A stretch of DNA of 64,000 nt from Phycisphaerae bacterium (GTDB taxonomy: Bacteria; Planctomycetota; Phycisphaerae; Sedimentisphaerales; Anaerobacaceae), in the NCBI GenBank assembly GCA_021736645.1, contig JAIPFM010000030.1:59248-123247 (forward strand), read 5' to 3'. How positions within the stretch are numbered: the first letter of the stretch is position 1; each line of letters starts with the position of its first letter. A program made the translations under genes and the position numbers. Below the pieces are notes generated by a model, which saw only the letters and a program-made list of their open reading frames with translations, made no database searches and was not told where the DNA came from. Positions 18,228 through 28,400 of the stretch are shown piece by piece.

Positions 18228-19277
18228 TTATAGAATCGTGCCGGCACCGAGACATTCCTGCCCCCGGTAGAATACGGCAAACTGACCTGGAGCAATGCCG
18301 GTATCCGGCTGATCCAGTGTCACGTGGAGCTGCCCCTTCTGCTGCGCTTCAATCTGACAAGCGAGCATGGCGGGTCCATGCCGGAGCTTGAGTTCGAGGC
18401 GGGTGTCGTTCGGCGGTCCGGCGATCCAATGGAGCTGCCCCGCGTCAAAAGTCGTCCTGGCCTGTTGAACCAATTGCTGGCCATGGACCACGTACACGAT
18501 GTTTTGCTCGATGTCCTTTCTGGCCACATACCACGGGCCGCCGCTCAGGCCCAGGCCCTGTCTCTGGCCGATCGTGTGGAACCAGTAGCCCTGGTGACTG
18601 CCCAGGACCTTCCCGCTGTCCAGGTCCACGATGTCACCCGGACGCTCCCCCAGATTGAACTGCACGAACTCGTTGTATTTTATTTTGCCCAGAAAGCAGA
18701 TGCCCTGACTGTCCTTGCGGTCTTTGGTAGGCAGGTCGAAGGTCTGCGCCATGTCACGGACCTGGGCCTTGGTGTAGGTGCCCAGGAGGAACAGGGCACG
18801 GCTCAACTGGGCCTGGCTCAGGTGCGACAGGAAATAGGTCTGATCCTTGACCGGGTCAATGCCCTTGACCAGACGATAGATGTCACCCTCCTGTTGAATG
18901 CTGGCGTAGTGGCCTGTGGCGACCTTGTCGAAGCGGTCACTGATACGATCGTAAAAGGCCCCGAATTTGATACGCTGGTTGCAGAAGATGTCGGAGCTGG
19001 GGGTGCGTCCGGCCTTTAGCTCTGTCAGGGCATAACTCACCACGCGATCGTGATATTCACTCTGAAGGGAAATGATCTCCAGGGGCACGTCGAGTTGTTC
19101 GCACACGGCCCGAGCATACTGCAGGTCCTGCTCCCAGGGGCAGTCCCCCATAAAGGCCATGTCGTCTTCCAGCCAGATCTTCAGGTAGAAGGCGGTCACG
19201 GTGTGCCCCTGCGACTTGAGCAGAGCCAGCACCACTGAGCTGTCCACGCCTCCTGAGAGTAATATTGCAACGTTCAT
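18228..19277 (-). CDS. mnmA: tRNA-specific 2-thiouridylase MnmA
   Basis: The 349-residue enzyme thiolates U34 of glutamate, lysine and glutamine tRNAs using ATP and a persulfide donor. It has the N-type PP-loop [17 protein letters not shown] at residues 4-20, the first catalytic cysteine in DIFCNQRIKFG, the TGHYAS segment, the second catalytic cysteine in KDSQGICFLG, and the C-terminal beta-barrel starting near GYWFHTIGQRQGLG. The ATG at 19277 is preferred over the adjacent TTG. The gene lies 28 bases after the K+ channel gene and before the bioB remnant, so the three may be co-transcribed. There is no sign of damage in mnmA itself. Confidence 0.94.
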   Translation of the reverse strand: MNVAILLSGGVDSSVVLALLKSQGHTVTAFYLKIWLEDDMAFMGDCPWEQDLQYARAVCEQLDVPLEIISLQSEYHDRVVSYALTELKAGRTPSSDIFCNQRIKFGAFYDRISDRFDKVATGHYASIQQEGDIYRLVKGIDPVKDQTYFLSHLSQAQLSRALFLLGTYTKAQVRDMAQTFDLPTKDRKDSQGICFLGKIKYNEFVQFNLGERPGDIVDLDSGKVLGSHQGYWFHTIGQRQGLGLSGGPWYVARKDIEQNIVYVVHGQQLVQQARTTFDAGQLHWIAGPPNDTRLELKLRHGPAMLACQIEAQQKGQLHVTLDQPDTGIAPGQFAVFYRGQECLGAGTIL

Positions 19278-19305
19278 CAAATCCTGCCTGCCCGAAGGGG
19301 CCTAT

Positions 19306-20121
19306 TTATGTGGACAAGGGATTGCCGCACTGTTTACAGAAGATCGCATCCTGATCGTGGCCCTGACACTGACACGCGGCACAGACGCGTGTATGGCGAG
19401 CCGTCTTTTCCTGGGGCATGGACGTGGCCACGATCCCGGTGGGCACCACGATGAGGCTGTATCCCAGAATCATGATCAGGCACGCCACGGTCTGACCCAG
19501 GCCGGTCTTGGGTGACACGTCGCCGTAGCCCACCGTGGTGAGTGTGACAATGGCCCAGTAGATGCTGCGGGGAATGCTGGTGAAACCACTGGTGGTGTCA
19601 CCCCGTTCAATGGTATACATCAGAGAGCCCAACACCACGACCATGGTCAGCACGAAAAAGAGAAAGACCGTGATACGGCGGCGGCTGATCACCAGGGCCT
19701 GCAGCAGCATCTGCAGTTCCGCCTGATACGTGGAGAGCTTGAGTACGCGGAATGTACGCAGGATTCGCAAGAACCTCAGTGTGGCCAGGTATTTCCCGCC
19801 GGGCATGATGATACTGAGGTACGTGGGGATCACGCTCAGAAGATCCACGAGCCCGAAAAAGCTCAAGGCATATTTTGCAGGGCGTTTCACGCACCACAGT
19901 CGCACCCCGTAATCCAGACTGAACAGGACCGTGAGGCACCATTCCGCGACAAACAGGGCAGACTCATGCGTCCCATGGATCTTCTCCACGCTGTCCAGCA
20001 TGGCCACCAGCACGCTCGCTGCAATGACCACGAGCAGTACCACATCATAGGCCTTGCCTGCGCGCGTCTCCGCCTCAAAGATGATGACGGCCAGACGCTC
20101 GCGCAGAGTCTTTAAGTTCAT
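19306..20121 (-). CDS. Voltage-gated-type potassium channel with C-terminal zinc ribbon
   Basis: The 271-residue protein has six membrane segments. The S4-like helix RFLRILRTFRVLKL carries four regularly spaced basic residues, and the selectivity filter is TLTTVGYGD before the last helix, so it should form a tetrameric K+ channel. After S6 there is a short tail with two CxxC pairs (CAAC ... CKQC, about residues 243-266), a small zinc-ribbon-like motif common in bacteria but not part of the channel core. No RCK domain is present. A GGATG lies upstream of the ATG. Voltage gating is likely but not proven by sequence. Confidence 0.88.
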   Translation of the reverse strand: MNLKTLRERLAVIIFEAETRAGKAYDVVLLVVIAASVLVAMLDSVEKIHGTHESALFVAEWCLTVLFSLDYGVRLWCVKRPAKYALSFFGLVDLLSVIPTYLSIIMPGGKYLATLRFLRILRTFRVLKLSTYQAELQMLLQALVISRRRITVFLFFVLTMVVVLGSLMYTIERGDTTSGFTSIPRSIYWAIVTLTTVGYGDVSPKTGLGQTVACLIMILGYSLIVVPTGIVATSMPQEKTARHTRVCAACQCQGHDQDAIFCKQCGNPLST

Positions 20122-20288
20122 GACTTACATCCATGTCAAACACGGTAGATTTCAACGGCCCGGTTCAATGAAGCCAGTCTGTCCGAATTTGTTTCCATGG
20201 CATTTCCTTCAATTCAAATTCACATTGGCGATATTTTAAAACACCATCCTAATGCATGGCCAAAGCCCATTTCAATGAATAAATCAGG

Positions 20289-21437
20289 TCATGGACCCAC
20301 CCGCTGCGAAGCCAACTCGTTCTGAAGCTCGATCAATGCCTCTGTGGCTGAATCACAGGCCTTGGCTGCGGCATCGCCGCCCTGATTGACACACACAAGT
20401 ATGGCAAAGTTTCTTTGAGGTGCTATCCATACGGTGGCATAGTTCATGGTGTTCGACCCTGCGTGGGTGAGGACTTTGCCCCCTGCCCAGTCCCGCTGCG
20501 CGACCACCCACCCCAGGGCATAGGTACTGCCGAACTGCGGCATCGCCAGTGTCTGATAGGAATCCGGTGTAAGCAGGGCTGCCTCACCTCGCAGGCCCTT
20601 GAGCATGTCCGCCACAAACAGGCCCCAATCCTGAATCGTACAGTGCACACGTCCGGCAGGCCCCATGACCGGAGGATTGTCCACAGTCGGACCGCTGCGC
20701 CGTACCGGGTCGCCCTTGTCGTCGTGTCCCCACGGCTGATCGACCTGACCTGGCGTGCCCAGGCCGCCGAAGCCCACGGTGGTCATACCCAGGGGATCGA
20801 AGATCTGTTTTCTGACGGCCTCTTCCCAGGACTGGCCGGTGACCTGCTCGATGATAGCCCCAACAATGATGTATCCGAGGTTGGAGTACAGATACGTGCT
20901 GCCCGGCTTGCTCAATGGATCTTTGGCCAGTTCCTGCTGCACGGCCAGACGCCTCTTGAGAGGGGCCGGTTTTCCGGCATAGGCATTGAGATCCAGATTC
21001 ACAGGCAGGCCTGCATGGTGTGACAGCAACTGGCGCACTGTCACTATCCTGAACGCTTCGTTCAACGTGTCACTCAAATCCGGAAACACATCGGCGACAG
21101 TCGTCTCCCAGGTCAGGCAGCCCTGCTCGACCAGTCTGGCCGCCAGCATGGCGGTCATGGCCTTGGTTTCGGAACCCAGATGCCACCGGTCCTGCAAGGT
21201 GCAGGTCATGGATGTCCCCTGCTTTCGAACGCCCACCACCCCCACCACAGTCAGGCCCTCGCTGGTCACCAGCGCGCCGGCCACGGCAGGCACGTGACAG
21301 GCCGAACGGACGAGCTCGAGTCGGTCTGTCACCTGCGTATCCCCCTGGCGATGCGTCTCAGTACACCGCGCGCTTGCGGCGGCAAAGACGGTCACCAGGC
21401 AAATCACGCGGATCGTCATGGAATGCAGTACGTCCAT
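20289..21437 (-). CDS. Serine beta-lactamase-family hydrolase (class C/esterase type), exported
   Basis: The 382-residue protein has a hydrophobic signal sequence (MTIRVICLVTVFAAASA after a short lead) and the beta-lactamase/penicillin-binding-protein fold: the S-x-x-K motif SETK (S89 and K92), TVRQLLSHHAGLP, the Y-x-N motif in YLYSNLGYIIVG, and HAGSNTMNYA in place of KTG. Most such planctomycete proteins are esterases or peptidases rather than antibiotic-resistance enzymes. Its ATG at 21437 overlaps the TAA of the upstream oxidoreductase gene by one base (TAATG), so translation is probably coupled. It is the last gene of a four-gene operon. Confidence 0.87.
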   Translation of the reverse strand: MDVLHSMTIRVICLVTVFAAASARCTETHRQGDTQVTDRLELVRSACHVPAVAGALVTSEGLTVVGVVGVRKQGTSMTCTLQDRWHLGSETKAMTAMLAARLVEQGCLTWETTVADVFPDLSDTLNEAFRIVTVRQLLSHHAGLPVNLDLNAYAGKPAPLKRRLAVQQELAKDPLSKPGSTYLYSNLGYIIVGAIIEQVTGQSWEEAVRKQIFDPLGMTTVGFGGLGTPGQVDQPWGHDDKGDPVRRSGPTVDNPPVMGPAGRVHCTIQDWGLFVADMLKGLRGEAALLTPDSYQTLAMPQFGSTYALGWVVAQRDWAGGKVLTHAGSNTMNYATVWIAPQRNFAILVCVNQGGDAAAKACDSATEALIELQNELASQRVGP

Positions 21438-22786
21438 TAGACAGTGGCAGGGTCCGGGTGAATCCACGGGCTGCGATAGGGTCGCTTCAGCAGGCGGTTG
21501 GCCTCGTCGTCTCCTGTGACACGTCCGGCCTCTGGGTCCCACACCAGGGTGCGACCGGTCTTCATGGCCAGGTTGGCCAGGATGCAGCTCGCACTGGAGA
21601 TGTGGCCCTCACCAATGTCCGAGACGGGCAGGGTGCGCGTGTCGATGGCGTGCAGGAAGTTGGTCATGTGACCTCGCAGGGCCGGGGCCACGTGACGTTC
21701 GAGATCCTTTTCTGTCCTGTCTTCAGGATACTCGTCCAGCTCATACTTTACATCCACATGCTCGGGCGTGCCGCCGCCCTGGGGAATAAAGTCATACCCC
21801 ATGACGCTGACCTTGAGCGTGCCCTTGTCCCCGTAGAAAATCGAAGACCAGGGATATTTCTCATCGGCCGGACGTCCCCAGGTGCGGTGCTGCCAGAGCA
21901 CGGTCGTGTCACCGTAGTCAAACGTAGCGGTCTGCGTATCCGCGATATTGGACTGGCTGGCCTTGTCCACGAGGATCCCGCCGCTGGAACTGATCCGCGC
22001 GGGCCAGCCCAGGTCGAGCATCCAGCGGGTCATGTCGAACATGTGCACGCCCATATCTCCCATGATACCGTTGCCATATTCCATATAGGCGCGCCAGCCT
22101 CTGGCATGTTTGTTGGGCGTAAAGGGCAGCATGGGTGCCGGGCCGGTCCAGAAATCATAGTCCAGAGATTCCGGCGGGGTCTGCGGTTCAGGGTTGCCGC
22201 GAAAACGCATGTGGTAATAACTGCACATCTCCACCAGCCCCACCGTGCCAAGCCGGCCCGATTTGATAAAGCGCTCGCGCGCCTCGATCACATGGGGGGT
22301 ACTGCGGCGCTGCAGACCGACCTGGACCACGCGCTTGTACTTGCGTGCTGCGGCCAGCATGGCCTGTCCCTCGACCACGTCCACACTGATGGGCTTTTCC
22401 ACATACACATCGGCGCCGGCCTTGATCGCGGCAATGGCGGCCAGGGCATGCCAGTGATCCGGGGTGGCCACATGCACAATATCCAGAGGCTCTTTTTTGA
22501 GCATCTCCCGATAGTCCGTGTAGATCCGGGGCCGCTGGTGTGTGGCCTGTCGCGCAGCAAACAGGTCCGCGGCGTCATTGAGCATGCGCGTGTCCACGTC
22601 ACACAAGGCCGTGACAGTCACGGGCTCGACCTGCAGCAGACGCAGCACTGCACTCTTGCCGTACCACCCGGGGCCGATCAGACCCGCCCGACGGGGTGAC
22701 GACTGGGCAAAGAGCGGGGCATAGCCCTTGAGGGCGGACAAGGCAACACCGGCTGTCCCGGCTCGGAGAAAGTCTCGACGATTCAT
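21437..22786 (-). CDS. Tat-exported Gfo/Idh/MocA-family oxidoreductase
   Basis: The 449-residue protein begins with the twin-arginine motif NRRDFLRAG, a mark of folded export. The NAD(P)-binding Rossmann domain follows (AGLIGPGWYGKSAVL, ALCDVD, VATPDHWHALAA, VYVEKPISVD with the family lysine), then the alpha/beta catalytic domain with GNGIMGDMGVHMFDM. It should oxidise or epimerise a sugar or cyclitol with a bound cofactor. The ATG at 22786 follows AGGAGA and opens the Tat motif directly. It sits between a xylose-isomerase-like TIM-barrel gene and a serine hydrolase gene. The substrate is unknown. Confidence 0.9.
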   Translation of the reverse strand: MNRRDFLRAGTAGVALSALKGYAPLFAQSSPRRAGLIGPGWYGKSAVLRLLQVEPVTVTALCDVDTRMLNDAADLFAARQATHQRPRIYTDYREMLKKEPLDIVHVATPDHWHALAAIAAIKAGADVYVEKPISVDVVEGQAMLAAARKYKRVVQVGLQRRSTPHVIEARERFIKSGRLGTVGLVEMCSYYHMRFRGNPEPQTPPESLDYDFWTGPAPMLPFTPNKHARGWRAYMEYGNGIMGDMGVHMFDMTRWMLDLGWPARISSSGGILVDKASQSNIADTQTATFDYGDTTVLWQHRTWGRPADEKYPWSSIFYGDKGTLKVSVMGYDFIPQGGGTPEHVDVKYELDEYPEDRTEKDLERHVAPALRGHMTNFLHAIDTRTLPVSDIGEGHISSASCILANLAMKTGRTLVWDPEAGRVTGDDEANRLLKRPYRSPWIHPDPATV

Positions 22787-22828
22787 GGGTTGTCTCCTGA
22801 CAATTTCAGAGGTCATGCTTTACTTGTT

Positions 22829-23782
22829 TCAAACAGCCCGCTGCACGGCCTGTTTCATCTTGGCCAGACCTTCCCGGGCCACGTCCAGGGCGGGCCGCTT
22901 CCAGTACTCTGCATTGAACAGTTCCAGGGACAGGACCATAACCGGATTAATTGCGTGAAGGTCTCTGACGATCTGATCGAGAGGGGCGACACCGTCGCCG
23001 GGAAACACACGATCACGGTCCTGGATCTTCTCCCGGGGCATGTCCGGATAGTCATTCATGTGAAAGACCGGCAGGGCCTCCGCACTGAGCAGTCTCAGGC
23101 CGGAAACATCCGAACCGCCCTTGTACAGATGATACGCATCTGCCAGCACACAGGCCCTGGGATGCCGGCATTCCATGGCCACGTACACGGCCTGACTCAA
23201 TCGGGTCAGATTCTTGGAGAACCCCCAGACCTCCACGACGGGAACCACGCCGAGACTGTCGCCCACCTCCAACAGGGCCCGATACCGATCCGCGGCGTCC
23301 TGCAGATCGAGGATAGGATCGGACGTGGCACCGGCCGGAGGAGCCGCCAGACGCTTGGCGCCGATGCGGGCCAGCAGGTCCATGTCACGCCGTGCCTGCT
23401 CCAGGCCCTGGGCCCGCTTGTCCGCATCCTCGGCGATCCACTGCGAAAAACCAATGGCACTCTCCACAGTCAGACCGAGGTCCATAATCCGCTGTTTGAG
23501 TTCGGGCAGGGAACCGCCCTGCTCCACATACTGCTGAATGGACTGGACCCATGGCTCAATGGCCTGATAGCCTGCCTTGGCTGCCAATTCAATCTCGCTG
23601 ACGAGGCCGAGTTTCTGACCTCGAATCGTTCCGGTATTCAGGCAATACTTAAACGAGTGGCCCTGGGACGCGGCCGCAGGCTCAGCCCCGTGAACACGTG
23701 GTGTCGTTTGACACAGGCCAGCGCCTAACAGGACGGCGCTGGATCGTGCCAGAAAGTTTCGTCTGGACAAGGCATGTGACAT
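22829..23782 (-). CDS. Tat-exported sugar phosphate isomerase/epimerase-like TIM barrel protein
   Basis: The 317-residue protein starts with a twin-arginine signal (LSRRNFLARSSAVLLG) and continues with an AP-endonuclease-2/xylose-isomerase-like TIM barrel: YCLNTGTIRG, the metal-ligand segments VVPVVEVWGF and CVLADAYHLYKGG, FHMNDYPDMP, and VLSLELFNAEYW with a likely catalytic glutamate. Proteins of this type isomerise or epimerise sugars and often pair with Gfo/Idh/MocA enzymes, as here on both sides. Two ATGs occur in tandem (23785 and 23782); the second has the better distance from GGAG. The substrate is unknown. Confidence 0.86.
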   Translation of the reverse strand: MSHALSRRNFLARSSAVLLGAGLCQTTPRVHGAEPAAASQGHSFKYCLNTGTIRGQKLGLVSEIELAAKAGYQAIEPWVQSIQQYVEQGGSLPELKQRIMDLGLTVESAIGFSQWIAEDADKRAQGLEQARRDMDLLARIGAKRLAAPPAGATSDPILDLQDAADRYRALLEVGDSLGVVPVVEVWGFSKNLTRLSQAVYVAMECRHPRACVLADAYHLYKGGSDVSGLRLLSAEALPVFHMNDYPDMPREKIQDRDRVFPGDGVAPLDQIVRDLHAINPVMVLSLELFNAEYWKRPALDVAREGLAKMKQAVQRAV

Positions 23783-23813
23783 CATAATCTCCATCAAGGC
23801 ATAGTAGTTTTTC

Positions 23814-25172
23814 TTACAGGGACCATCCCGCTCTGTACGGATCGCGCATCAGTGCGTTGGCCTCGGGTGAGTTGGTGAATTCAAAACGTGTGGCATCCCA
23901 CTGGAGGGTTTGGCCGGGCAGTTTGATGGCGATCACACCCAGCAGCGCTATTTCCGTGAGTGGGCCGCCGTAGTCAAAATTGGACCCGGCTGCGGGACCG
24001 CCCTTGCATGCATCCAGCCATTCCTGATGGTGACCCGGTGACCGCTTGAGAATTTTTTCCGGTCGATTTTCCAGGTAGGTCTGCATTCGGGTTTGCGGCA
24101 AAATCGCCACAGCACCGGCCCCGTGAGAACCATACATCATGGTACCCTTGTCCCCGAGGACCACTGCGCCCTTGTCCGGGATCCTGCGATCCGCTTCCAG
24201 GGCCAGCGGGCGGGGCGGACGCATGTCCCCGTCAAACCAGGTCAGCGTGACAGGCGGCATGGCCCCGCGAGCCGGAAAGCTGTAGCGGACTGTAAACGCC
24301 GCGGGAAAGGTCTCTGCGTGGGCCACGGGATCGTAGTCTGTCACCGTGGCTTCAATCGTGGTGGGGGCACCCAGGTGCAGGGCCCAGAATACCGGGTCCA
24401 CGATGTGGCACAGCCAGTCGCCGATCTTGCCTGTACCAAACCGGGTCCAGCTCCGCCATGAGCCGGGCAGGTACATGGAATTGTAGGCACGCCACGGGGC
24501 CGGGCCGAGCCACTGGTTCCAGTCCAGAGTCGGCGGTACTGCAGGGGTTTCTTTCAGACGATCCAGTCTGCGAATTGTGCTGTAGCTGCCGTCGCAGCAG
24601 GCATGGACTTCACGCACCGGACCAATGGCCCCGTCCCAGATCCACTCGCAGAACAGGCGAATGGTTTCATAGGAGTGGCCCTGGTTGCCCAGTTGGGTGG
24701 CCACACCGTATTGCCGGGCCGCCTCAGTGACTTTGCGTACTTCATACAGGGAATGGGCCAGGGGCTTTTCACAGTACACATGTTTGCCCCGCTGTATGGC
24801 CGCCATGGTGGCCACGGCATGGAAGTGGTCCGGTGTGGCCACGAGCACGGCGTCGATGTCGTTGTCGTGGGTGTCCAGCATACGGCGGAAATCGCGGTAC
24901 TTGGGCGTGTCCGGGTGTTCGGCAAAGGTCTCGGCCGCATGGGCTTCATCCACGTCGCACAGGGCCACAATGTTGACGTCCAGACCTCGCAGTTGCTGGA
25001 TGTCGGCCCGGGCCATGCCGCCTGCCCCGATACAGGCGATGTTGACCTTTTCGCTGGGCGGCACATAACCGTGGCCGCCAAGGACATGACGCGGCACAAT
25101 GGAAAAGGCAGCGAGACCGGCAGTCTGTGCCAGAAAACGACGTCGCGGCATGAGGGGCGTTGTGTCCTGCAT
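23814..25172 (-). CDS. Tat-exported Gfo/Idh/MocA-family oxidoreductase
   Basis: The 452-residue protein has an RRRFLAQ twin-arginine signal, a Rossmann domain (NIACIGAGGMARADI, ALCDVD, VATPDHFHAVATMAA, YCEKPLAHSLYEV), and the planctomycete-type catalytic domain with GTGKIGDWLCHIVD. It is only distantly similar to the second family member in this operon, so the two probably handle successive steps. The start at 25172 is decided by a strong AGGAGGT eight bases upstream; an earlier in-frame start lacks one. It is the first gene of the operon 25172-20289 (gaps of 32, 43 and -1 bases). The substrate is unknown. Confidence 0.9.
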   Translation of the reverse strand: MQDTTPLMPRRRFLAQTAGLAAFSIVPRHVLGGHGYVPPSEKVNIACIGAGGMARADIQQLRGLDVNIVALCDVDEAHAAETFAEHPDTPKYRDFRRMLDTHDNDIDAVLVATPDHFHAVATMAAIQRGKHVYCEKPLAHSLYEVRKVTEAARQYGVATQLGNQGHSYETIRLFCEWIWDGAIGPVREVHACCDGSYSTIRRLDRLKETPAVPPTLDWNQWLGPAPWRAYNSMYLPGSWRSWTRFGTGKIGDWLCHIVDPVFWALHLGAPTTIEATVTDYDPVAHAETFPAAFTVRYSFPARGAMPPVTLTWFDGDMRPPRPLALEADRRIPDKGAVVLGDKGTMMYGSHGAGAVAILPQTRMQTYLENRPEKILKRSPGHHQEWLDACKGGPAAGSNFDYGGPLTEIALLGVIAIKLPGQTLQWDATRFEFTNSPEANALMRDPYRAGWSL

Positions 25173-25360
25173 GTTCAGTACCTCCTTACTTAACTTGTTC
25201 ACTGGCATGCATTATAGACAGTCGAGGCCCGTAGGGTAAGTGATAAATCCGTTTTGGGCCTGGCTCCATAAAAAATAACAGGACAGCAAAATCACTGGCC
25301 GGCCACTTATCCCGGCAGCGACTGCCGGTATCCGGGATGTCCGTGTTGCATCAGGCGCAC

Positions 25361-25392
25361 AAAGAAAGCGGCCCCGGACTTGCCAGGGCCGC
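25361..25392 (-). terminator. Rho-independent terminator of the first LamG gene
   Basis: Read on the minus strand, a GC-rich stem (GCGGCCC paired with GGGCCGC, 25368-25392) is followed by a T-rich run at 25367-25361. Its sequence closely resembles the terminator after the paralogous gene at 28935-28967. Confidence 0.75.
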
Positions 25393-25434
25393 CTGTCATA
25401 CCAATAGACCTTCACATTCAAGCTGCTTGCGGAT

Positions 25435-28400
25435 TTAGAAGGGTTTGTCAATGGGTGTTGTCACGCCTGCCATCCAGAGTATTTCTTCAGCAGACAGGGC
25501 CCGGTTATAGATCATGAAATCATCGATCAGACCCATGTACGGACTGGCCACCGCGTCCCCTGCACCGATGAAGAATCGATCGACACCGGTAATGGGATCT
25601 TCCGCAGGCGTGGTGCTCCCGTAGAGGATACCGTCCATATAGATCGTCTTTTCGCCGGTTTCGGTGTTTCTGACCATGGTCCAGTGACGCCATTGACCTC
25701 TCAACTCGTCTGGCGCAGCACCGACGATGACTCTCTCGTCTGCCCAGCCCGGCGTGGTGTCGAAGATAACCTCAGAGCCCCATGGAAGATGGCACGAGAC
25801 AACTCGTCCAGCCGTGTCACCTGCATAGAAGCCCCAGTTGTCTGCCAGGTCAACATGGCCCTTGGCCCAGAAAGAGACGGTAAACTGCGTACTTACGGAT
25901 GACCACGCGGCAGCAGGCGCAGTAATATAGTTGCTGCTGCCGTTGAAGCTGGCAGCACTGCCCGAGACGCCCGTGTCATACTGGGGTAAAATCTCAAAGG
26001 TTGCGGTGTAACCATTGCCCGAGGTATCCACAATCGAAGCACCGGCGCCTGCATCAAACGTGTAATGAAGGATCAGGCCGGACTCCGACGGCTGAACCGG
26101 TGTGATGAGTTCTCCGGCCTCGGGATGCAGTGTGATGTCGTCAATCAGGATCATACCGCTGGCACTGCTGCCATCCACACCAATGGCGAGTGTCGTGACA
26201 TTCTGAAGGTTGGTGTTCACGGATGCCAGGTCGATATTCCAGGCCTGCCACACGGCCTTGGCAATGTTGGCCGCGTCGCGTGGGTAGGTAACCTTGACGT
26301 TGTTGATCTTCACATAGAGTGTGCCGGTGTTGCCCGCCTGGCCGCGGAAGGCGATGGACAGGGTCTTGACGTCACCCAGTGTCCAGTCCTGCGGAACTGC
26401 AAAAGTGCGCTCCGTCTGAGAAGCCACACTGCCGGTATTGTTGAAGTAGAACGGCATGGACTGTGCGCTGCCCTGAATCGTGCTCACGTTTTCCATGATC
26501 TGCCCATTGAATTGAGGGCTGCTTGGACTCCAGATATCGTGGCCTATGCCAGCGCCTGTGCCATTACCAGGGTACTCAGGCAAGAACTCATCCGCTGAAT
26601 AACCATAGCCATCCGTCCAGGTCTGGAACGGACGGTTCGGGCTGAGATTGCCGTAGCTCTCGAAATCATCCACGATCAACTTGGATGTTGTACTCAAGCT
26701 CCAAACGGGCCCTGACCATACGGATGGGACCTCAGCCTCGTTGACTTCATCCACTTTCCAGTAGTAAGTACTGGTCATCTTAAGATCAAAGGCCGTCAAA
26801 TCAATACTGTTTGCCATGGATGGCGCAGAAGGTGCCGTGCCATCGGCCACGGCATTTGCATCATCACTCACGTAGACGATGTGTTGATCCGCTTCACGCC
26901 CTGACCGCCACGTGGCCATGGCATCCGGACGGATATCCGCGGATCCGGAGGCTGGTTCAGGTGTCCGTGCGTACACAGGCAAGCCGTAGAACTGGACCTC
27001 AGCCACGCCGTATTGCATGAGCAGGCCGCCCCAGTTGTTCAGGATAGCGATCTTGACATACTTGGCCTGAGCCAGGCCGAAATCAACCATATGGGGTGTG
27101 TTGTAGGTGGGAAGGCCTGGGCCTCGCGAGATTTCCATGGCGTCTGCCAGAACTGTCCAATCCACGCCATCGACCGAGTATTCTATAGTGACATCTTTAA
27201 TACTCCAGCCAATGAAGGCCTCAGAACTGCTGTTTGAATTCCAGATCAGCATCTTGTCTAGTTTCTGTGTGCTGTCGAACTCGAACATGAGCCAGGGGGC
27301 CAGGTCAGGCGACCCACTGAGCCACATGGCCTCGCCGTTTGTTGAATGCGTGTCACCGTCGAGGCCAGATCCATTCACGATCATACTGGGCGGATTTTTG
27401 GCCACGGAACTTGACGCCGTGACATTGTTGACGTCCACCGGAATCATGATCGAATAGGGCTCTACAGTAAAGCCCCAAGTGTCGCCTTTGAAGACTGTCT
27501 TATCAGGCGACGCATTGACCTCATCCACACGCCAGTAATAAGTCTGATCAAAGGTCAGGCGACCGGGATCATACCTGTTTGCAGTCTGGCCTGCACTGGT
27601 CGGAACCGTGGCATTGGTCACCTCATCCATATCCGTACCAAAGTAGACATTGTGCGTGCCTGCATGTTTACCGGATTTCCAAGTCAACTGAGTCCCGTCA
27701 CGGAGCACATCATCACTCTCATTGGCAGGAGAAGGACTGCCTGCCAAGACCGGATCAGCCAGGCCTCTCATCAGGAGAAGAATCTCGTCTGCATTTAATG
27801 CGCGACTATAGAATGAAACATCATCCAAAGCTGCATCACCGAATCGACGTGCCGGAAATGTCCCACCACCGTCACCGCCCAGATAGATGTTGGCATTCCA
27901 GTTGACGGCCGCATGGGCCATCGTATTGGTAGCGCCTGCGACGCCATCGAGATAAAACACGGCCTTATCCGGGGCAACGGTCAATGCGACAAAATTCCAC
28001 TCTCCATCCACAATGTTGATCCCACTGCTGAATCCCCACGAGCCTCCAGCATCACCCCAGTGATACATCAATTGAAGGCCATTGACATTGAAACCCGTAG
28101 CGGAGCCGCGTGTAAAGATGAGGGCCGACCAGTCAGGCTGGCTGCCAGTCGGTTTGATCCACCCGGCCATGGTGGCTTCAGTGAGTGTCATATTGATGGC
28201 AGGAATCTCCACCAAGACATTGGGCAATGAGAGGGCGCCGTCATGTATGCCGTCCACCCAGAGGGCACCATCATCAGCGGTCCCGTCATGACCATTCCCG
28301 GAGGAGTCGCCAACAGTCTGACCTTCTCCTTCATTGAATTCCCACCAGGCGATCAGAGCCGGATCGGTGGCAGGATCGAATCCATAGGCTGTTCCTGATG

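Noticed and set aside
21212..22699. 495-codon plus-strand reading frame
   Set aside because: It is fully antisense to a clear Gfo/Idh/MocA oxidoreductase gene; long antisense frames are common at this base composition.
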